From an uncultured bacterium (GTDB taxonomy: Bacteria > Bacillota_I > Bacilli_A > RF39 > UBA660), in assembly GCA_949288625.1 (NCBI GenBank), contig CASEKZ010000047.1, forward strand, positions 1-9,446: a DNA stretch of 9,446 bases, in the 5' to 3' direction. This document shows, piece after piece, positions 5,772 to 9,446 of this stretch; the first letter of the stretch is position 1, and each line of letters opens with the position of its first letter. A program made the position numbers and the translations under genes. The notes under the pieces were generated by a model. The model made no database searches, had not been told where the DNA came from, and saw nothing but the letters and a program-made list of their open reading frames with translations.

Positions 5772-6356
5772 ATGAAAGTTATTATAGAGAAAATAACAAA
5801 GGTAAATGAAAAAGAAGTATTAGAATTAAAAAAATATAATTATATTGGAGGCTTTCACGAAGGATTAGCCTGGTTTTATTTAAATGGCAAATACGGATTT
5901 ATAAATAAAGAAGGAAAAGAAGTATTAGAATCAAAAAAATATGATGGTGTTAGAGACTTTCACGAAGGATTAGCAATTATTAGGGTAAATGACAAGTATG
6001 GTTTGATCAATAAAAATGGAGAAGAGATAACTGATATTTGTTTTGAATGTATTGAAATTTTTGATGACATAATTATTTTTGATAGAAAATATGTTGCTTT
6101 AATAAACGATTTATCATTTGAATATGAATGCGTACTTGAAAGAGAAGATAATGTGAGAGTTATGAGATTTGATACCATTAAGCAAAGAAATGAGTTTTAT
6201 AATTACATAACTAGAAAAAAAGAAAAAGAAGAAAAAATGTTAAGTCTTTTAGAAGAACTAATGAAAAAAGAATTATTAAAGAAAAAAAATAAATCTTATT
6301 CTGACATTTTAATTAGTGCAGAAAAGGAATATGCTAAAATGAAGAAGATGGGTTAA
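5772..6356 (+). CDS. Small WG-repeat protein with charged helical C-terminus
   Basis: This is a 194-residue protein. Residues ~20-95 carry two WG-type repeats with a 35-residue period: GGFHEGLAWFYLNGKYGFINKEGKEV, then RDFHEGLAIIRVNDKYGLINKNGEEI. A third degenerate unit follows to about 112. WG repeats fold as small beta units, usually for binding. Full-length relatives have many repeats and often a signal peptide, but this one has neither, so it is a short cytoplasmic form. From about 145 on it is a lysine/glutamate-rich helix (ITRKKEKEEKMLSLLEELMKKELLKKK) able to form a coiled coil. The ribosome site is GAAAGG, 12 bases before ATG 5772, somewhat far. The DNA of the first two repeats is nearly identical, pointing to recent duplication. 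Function is unknown. Confidence 0.75.
   Translation: MKVIIEKITKVNEKEVLELKKYNYIGGFHEGLAWFYLNGKYGFINKEGKEVLESKKYDGVRDFHEGLAIIRVNDKYGLINKNGEEITDICFECIEIFDDIIIFDRKYVALINDLSFEYECVLEREDNVRVMRFDTIKQRNEFYNYITRKKEKEEKMLSLLEELMKKELLKKKNKSYSDILISAEKEYAKMKKMG
5814..5974 (+). repeat. 105-bp-period internal duplication in the WG gene
   Basis: Bases 5814-5869 and 5919-5974 match at 49 of 56 positions, with a period of 105 bp (35 codons, in frame). Most differences change the protein, while the flanks TTTCACGAAGGATTAGC are identical. Confidence 0.85.
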
Positions 6357-6377
6357 TAATTTTATCCACTTTTTTCT

Positions 6378-6406
6378 TTGACTAAAATTATCATTAATTA
6401 TATAAT
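6378..6406 (+). promoter_or_regulatory. Near-consensus promoter of the ttcA-glmR operon
   Basis: A -35 TTGACT (6378-6383), a 17-bp spacer and a perfect -10 TATAAT (6401-6406) precede a leader of only ~11 nt that contains the ribosome site GAGG. An inverted repeat (6356-6364 with 6383-6391) spans the -35 region and might be an operator or a weak terminator of the upstream gene. Confidence 0.8.
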
Positions 6407-6423
6407 TATTGATGAGGTTTATT

Positions 6424-7263
6424 ATGGAAAGATATAAAGAAATTGAAAGAAGTATAATAGTTAGGTTTAGAAAAGAAATATGGCGTTTATTTACCCGGGC
6501 CGTAAGGGATTATGAACTTATTAAAGAAGGGGATTGTGTTGCGGTATGCATCTCCGGTGGTAAAGACTCTTTTTTATTAGCTAAATGTATGGAAGAATTA
6601 CAAAAGCATGGTAAGATTAAATTCACTTGTAAGTATATTGTTATGAATCCCGGTTATAACGAGAAGAACAAAAATAAAATAATACAAAACGCCAAAATTA
6701 TGAACGTTGATGTCGAAATGTTTGATAGTGATATATTTGATTCGGTTTATAAGCTTGATGAAGGCTCACCTTGTTATTTATGTGCAAGGATGAGACGTGG
6801 GTGTTTATATGATTATGCTAAGAAAATGGGATGTAACAAAATAGCTTTGGGTCATCATTTTGATGATGTAATAGAAACTACTTTATTAAGTATTATTTAT
6901 GGTGGTGAAATAAAGGGTATGATGCCAAAGCTTCATAGTGATAATTTTTCTGGCATGGAATTAATAAGACCACTTTATTTGGTAAAGGAAAAAGATATTA
7001 AAGCATGGGCAAGATATAATAAGCTAGAGTTTTTAAATTGTGCTTGTCGTTTTACTGAGAAAAACACTTATGATAAAAACGAAAACTCGAAAAGAATAGA
7101 GATAAAAAAATTAATTAAAAACTTAGAAGATGAAAATAAAAACATTCCTTATAATATCTTTAGGGCTTGTGATAACGTTAATTTAGATACCATAAGAGAA
7201 TATAAAACGAATGGTATTAGACATAATTTTTTAGAGAATTATGATAAGAAAGAAGATGAATAG
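6424..7263 (+). CDS. TtcA-family tRNA-thiolation enzyme (PP-loop ATPase)
   Basis: The family adenylates a tRNA cytidine (C32 in E. coli TtcA) and thiolates it with help from an iron-sulfur cluster. The PP-loop SGGKDS is at residues 44-49. The cluster ligands C117 and C120 (PCYLCARMRRG) are present, followed by KIALGHHFDDVIET (139-152) and IYGGEIKGMMPKL. E. coli TtcA has PCNLC for the third ligand region, but here it is NCAC (C206 and C208), a C-x-C arrangement, so the ligand may be shifted. Length is 279 residues, normal for the family. ATG 6424 is chosen because GAGG (6414-6417) sits 6 bases upstream and the mRNA probably starts at about 6412, which rules out the TTG 6409 and ATG 6412 alternatives. 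It is the first gene of a four-gene operon. Exact tRNA target is uncertain. Confidence 0.85.
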   Translation: MERYKEIERSIIVRFRKEIWRLFTRAVRDYELIKEGDCVAVCISGGKDSFLLAKCMEELQKHGKIKFTCKYIVMNPGYNEKNKNKIIQNAKIMNVDVEMFDSDIFDSVYKLDEGSPCYLCARMRRGCLYDYAKKMGCNKIALGHHFDDVIETTLLSIIYGGEIKGMMPKLHSDNFSGMELIRPLYLVKEKDIKAWARYNKLEFLNCACRFTEKNTYDKNENSKRIEIKKLIKNLEDENKNIPYNIFRACDNVNLDTIREYKTNGIRHNFLENYDKKEDE

Positions 7264-7720
7264 TGTGGATTTAAAAAATAATAAGTACATAATTTTAGAA
7301 ATAATTCCAACTAGTGTAGATCCTAAAAGGGGAGATGTTGCACAAATTTCAGCGCTTAAAATAGATGGTATAAAACTAATAGACCGTTTTGATTATAGAC
7401 TTGATAAAAGTAAGGTTAAAGTGCCAGATATTTTAAAGATGACGGATTATGATAATGAATCTTTTAAATACGTAAAAACAACTAAAACACTTATGAACCA
7501 TTTTAAAAAATTTGTTGGTAACTTGCCGCTTTTAATAATAGATAATAATTATACGAGAAGTTATTTAAGTGGTTTTGAAAATAACATGTATTCGGTATTT
7601 GATTATCTAAATTTAGATGTTAGTGATGATGTGTTTGATAGACTAATGAATAAGTATGGACTAGAACCTAGTAACTATTTAGTTGATTTACTTTATGAGG
7701 CTTTGATAAGGGAGTTATAA
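7241..7720 (+). CDS. Degenerate DnaQ-fold (DEDD exonuclease-like) protein
   Basis: The 159-residue protein follows the layout of DnaQ 3'-5' exonuclease domains. A first strand YIILEIIPTSVDPKRGDVAQISALKIDG is followed by a P-x-x-I-LKMTDYD segment, then FKKFVGNLPLLIIDNNYTRSYL, then LMNKYGLEPSNYLVDLLYEAL. The catalytic acids are largely gone. The D-x-E of motif I reads I18-L-E20, the motif II Asp (usually AHNxxFD) is R106 in IDNNYTR, and the motif III H-x4-D is not recognisable. It therefore probably binds nucleic acid or a partner without cutting, or it is a diverged fold match. It overlaps the ttcA-like gene by 23 bp from ATG 7241. ATG 7256 (8-bp overlap) is an alternative, and neither has a strong ribosome site, so translation is likely coupled. 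Confidence 0.65.
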   Translation: MIRKKMNSVDLKNNKYIILEIIPTSVDPKRGDVAQISALKIDGIKLIDRFDYRLDKSKVKVPDILKMTDYDNESFKYVKTTKTLMNHFKKFVGNLPLLIIDNNYTRSYLSGFENNMYSVFDYLNLDVSDDVFDRLMNKYGLEPSNYLVDLLYEALIREL

Positions 7721-7721
7721 G

Positions 7722-8255
7722 ATGATAATAAAGAAAATAGAAACTGGTTATTTAAGTGAAAATTGTTACGTTATATCCGTTGGTAATGATTGCTTAATAA
7801 TAGATCCAGGTGATGATTTTATAAAGATAAAAAAAGAAGTTGGAAGTAAAAACGTTTTAGCTGTTTTAATTACGCATTATCACTTTGATCACGTTGGTGC
7901 CTTAAATGATGTAAAAGAAGAATATAACTTAGACGTTATAGATTATAAAAGTGATTGTAATCAAAAAGTAGGACCTTTTAATTTTAAAATAATAAAAACA
8001 CCAGGCCATAAAGAAGATTCGGTAACGTATTATTTTGAAGATAATAACGTAATGTTTACTGGTGACTTTCTTTTTAAAGGAAGTATTGGCAGGTGTGATC
8101 TTTTAGGGGGTAATGTTTTTGATATGAAAAAAAGTATTAAAAAAATTAAAGGATATGATCCTAGTATTAAAATATATCCCGGACATGGGGAGAATTCTTG
8201 TTTAAAAGATGAGATTTTAAGCAATCCTTATATGAGAGGTGATTATGATGAATAA
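7722..8255 (+). CDS. Metallo-beta-lactamase-fold hydrolase (glyoxalase II-like)
   Basis: This 177-residue cytoplasmic metal hydrolase belongs to the small GloB/YcbL branch. The zinc site is complete: THYHFDH (H52, H54, D56, H57), TPGHKEDS (H96), FTGDFLF (D115) and YPGHG (H155). GRCDL (123-127) after the GDFLF segment is typical of YcbL-like proteins. The long C-terminal substrate domain of classic glyoxalase II is missing, as expected for this branch. Thioester hydrolysis is the family's usual activity, but the substrate is not given by sequence. ATG 7722 is 1 bp past the previous stop, with AAGGGAG about 7 bases upstream. It is the third gene of the operon. Confidence 0.88.
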   Translation: MIIKKIETGYLSENCYVISVGNDCLIIDPGDDFIKIKKEVGSKNVLAVLITHYHFDHVGALNDVKEEYNLDVIDYKSDCNQKVGPFNFKIIKTPGHKEDSVTYYFEDNNVMFTGDFLFKGSIGRCDLLGGNVFDMKKSIKKIKGYDPSIKIYPGHGENSCLKDEILSNPYMRGDYDE

Positions 8256-9195
8256 AAAGGTTGTTATATTGGGTGGTGGTACTGGTACGTCAACTTTGGT
8301 AAGGGGATTAAAGCAGTTTCCAGTTGATATATCGGTTGTGGTATCAGTTTGTGATGATGGTAAGTCCACCGGTAAATTAAGAGAAGAATTTGACATCCCA
8401 GCGGTTGGAGATTTAAGAAAGGTAATAGCATCTTTATCTGATACCGAGCCTTTATTTGAAAGTTTATTAGAGTATCGTTTTAATACGAATAGTGATTTAA
8501 ATGGTCATGCGATTGGAAATCTTCTTCTTGCGGCCCTTTGTAACATAACTGGTAATATGTCTGATGGCATAAAATCACTATCAAAGGTACTTAATTTAAA
8601 AGGAAGGGTTTTACCATTGACGGAAGATAACGTTATCTTAATGGGAAAAATGCAGGATGGTAGCACGGTAGAAGGTGAACATAACATAACGGAATCAAAG
8701 AAGAAAATTAAAGATATATATTATAAAAAGAATCCAGTAATAAATCCCGAGGTAATATGTGACATAAAAAATGCTGATATGATTATCCTTAGCATGGGAA
8801 GCTTATACACTAGTATTGCTTGTAATTTAATATCTAAGGATGTAAAAAACGCGATTGATGCATCAAAAGGTAAGATATTATATGTGTGTAACATGTTTAC
8901 TCAACCTGGTGAAACAGATGATTTTACTGCCAGTGATCATGTTCGGATACTTAATAATTATTTAGGAAAAAGAAAGATTGAATCAGTAATAATAAATGAT
9001 GGTAAGATTCCTAAAAAATTCATTAATAAATATCATCGCGAAGAAGATAAAGATCCAGTTACAATTGATAAGAGCCATTTAAATAATATGAATTTAAAAA
9101 TCATAAAAGATAACTTTGTGACTTTAGAGCAAGGTTCTCTTAAACATGATGCAATAAAATTGTCATTAAAAATATTTGAAGAAATTATAAATTAA
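8248..9195 (+). CDS. glmR: Gluconeogenesis/cell-wall factor GlmR (YvcK), CofD-like
   Basis: GlmR (YvcK) binds UDP-GlcNAc and steers carbon into amino-sugar and peptidoglycan synthesis in Gram-positives. In Bacillus it is needed for growth on gluconeogenic carbon. Seen here: the nucleotide loop ILGGGTGTSTLVRGLK (7-22), SVCDDGKSTGKLREEF (33-48), VGDLRKVIASL (53-63), GHAIGNLLLAAL, and the C-terminal MGSLYTSIACNL and NMFTQPGETDDFTASDH blocks. Length is 315 residues, normal. AGAGGTGA (8235-8242) favours ATG 8248. ATG 8245 and GTG 8239 are less well spaced. It overlaps the hydrolase by 8 bp. The usual neighbours rapZ and whiA are absent, and a terminator follows directly. Confidence 0.93.
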   Translation: MNKKVVILGGGTGTSTLVRGLKQFPVDISVVVSVCDDGKSTGKLREEFDIPAVGDLRKVIASLSDTEPLFESLLEYRFNTNSDLNGHAIGNLLLAALCNITGNMSDGIKSLSKVLNLKGRVLPLTEDNVILMGKMQDGSTVEGEHNITESKKKIKDIYYKKNPVINPEVICDIKNADMIILSMGSLYTSIACNLISKDVKNAIDASKGKILYVCNMFTQPGETDDFTASDHVRILNNYLGKRKIESVIINDGKIPKKFINKYHREEDKDPVTIDKSHLNNMNLKIIKDNFVTLEQGSLKHDAIKLSLKIFEEIIN

Positions 9196-9218
9196 AGTAC
9201 TTGATAGTGCTTTTTTTT
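9194..9218 (+). terminator. Terminator of the ttcA-glmR operon
   Basis: AAAGTACT (9194-9201) and AGTGCTTT (9206-9213) pair over 8 bp with one G-U, around a TGAT loop. The T-run extends to 9218. The stem begins inside the glmR stop codon. Confidence 0.85.
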
Positions 9219-9244
9219 ATATATAAGGAAAGTGTGTTAAAAAA

Positions 9245-9331
9245 TATATGCCAGAAAAATATAGCATATACAATCGAACATACGTATGATAATACAATAA
9301 ATATCAATTAAAAAGTAAGAAGGTGATAATT
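9245..9331 (+). mobile_element. Probable left end of an IS200/IS605-group element
   Basis: The ~110 bp before the TnpB start hold two fold-back signals. One is TATATGC (9245-9251) paired with GCATATA (9264-9270) around a 12-base loop. The other is the perfect palindrome CATACGTATG (9279-9288). Elements of this group carry subterminal hairpins rather than terminal inverted repeats. The exact end cannot be set without the right end or an empty site. Confidence 0.45.
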
Positions 9332-9446
9332 ATGTATAAATCATATAAGTTTAGAATGTATCTAAGTCATGAGCAAAGTACACAAATAAATAAAACATTT
9401 GGATGTGCAAGATTTATTTATAATTACTTTTTAAATAAATGTAAAG
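9332..9446 (+). CDS. tnpB: TnpB-family RNA-guided nuclease of IS200/IS605 (partial)
   Basis: Only the first 38 codons lie in the window. The sequence MYKSYKFRMYLSHEQSTQINKTFGCARFIYNYFLNKC is the recognisable N-terminus of TnpB/OrfB proteins (AYKFRIYP...Q...I.K.FGC.RF.YN..L). TnpB is a RuvC-type nuclease guided by an RNA from the element's right end and helps retain the transposon. The catalytic RuvC part is outside the window, so intactness is unknown. The ribosome site AAGAAGGTGAT is 5-10 bases before ATG 9332. No tnpA lies upstream between glmR and this gene, so the element may be of the tnpB-only kind, or tnpA may follow. Confidence 0.85.
   Translation, partial: MYKSYKFRMYLSHEQSTQINKTFGCARFIYNYFLNKCK

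Noticed and set aside
5960..6178. Minus-strand open frame inside the WG-repeat gene
   Set aside because: It is a serine- and isoleucine-rich shadow with no start signal.
8030..8224. Minus-strand open frame inside the metallo-hydrolase gene
   Set aside because: It is antisense to conserved catalytic motifs and has no supporting signal.
8505..8687. Minus-strand open frame inside glmR
   Set aside because: It is antisense to conserved GlmR blocks and has no family resemblance.
594..9195. TGA recoding (Mycoplasma-like code) because no gene ends in TGA
   Set aside because: All Trp codons checked are TGG and every gene has normal family length under the standard code. Absence of TGA among 11 stops fits AT-biased preference for TAA.
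9201..9205. TTGAT as the IS insertion target (as for ISDra2)
   Set aside because: The motif is the loop region of an intact glmR terminator whose right arm and T-run follow at once, so insertion there would need the element to recreate the terminator. It is more likely coincidence.
1..9446. CRISPR array, rRNA or riboswitch
   Set aside because: No regularly spaced identical repeats with unique spacers, no rRNA signature and no recognisable riboswitch core were seen in any intergenic stretch.

Overview
The window is AT-rich (roughly 30 % GC by eye) and looks like a low-GC Gram-positive chromosome of the Bacilli/Clostridia type. Evidence: consensus AGGAGG ribosome sites, strong sigma-A promoters (several with an extended TG -10), a B. 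subtilis-like elongator tRNA-Met, and a GlmR/YvcK cell-wall factor. Stop codons of the 11 complete or repairable genes are TAA (8) or TAG (3), never TGA. All Trp codons checked are TGG, so nothing suggests recoding.

Left part (1-2671, all genes on the minus strand) is the accessory region. A truncated XRE-type regulator with a C-terminal hydrophobic segment lies at the edge, and TTAGTTTA boxes phased at exactly 20 bp sit upstream of it. Next comes a ~2.1 kb islet carrying a RhuM-family gene and a membrane-anchored HNH nuclease. The islet is bounded by ~75-bp imperfect direct repeats (402-476 and 2532-2605). The right repeat holds the 3' end and terminator of an intact tRNA-Met(CAU) gene. The left repeat holds only the last 11 nt of a tRNA plus a decayed copy of the same terminator. 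The RhuM gene is broken by one extra copy of a 5-bp tandem repeat (ATACT x3). Removing one copy restores the family motif and a 338-residue protein, so this may be a phase-variable switch or a fresh slippage mutation.

Middle part (2862-6356) carries a GNAT acetyltransferase, galE overlapping a DUF2238/YjdF-like membrane protein, a convergent DUF6512-like membrane protein, and a small WG-repeat protein with a recent internal 105-bp duplication. Terminators here are compact and overlap stop codons.

Right part (6424-9195) is a tight four-gene operon from one near-consensus promoter: a TtcA-family tRNA thiolase, a DnaQ-fold protein lacking its catalytic acids, a glyoxalase II-like metallo-hydrolase, and GlmR. 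A terminator closes it. The window then runs into the left end of an IS200/IS605-group element with the first 38 codons of TnpB.

The strongest candidates for something new are the repeat-flanked RhuM/HNH islet at the tRNA and its 5-bp repeat switch. Their function is inferred, not shown.
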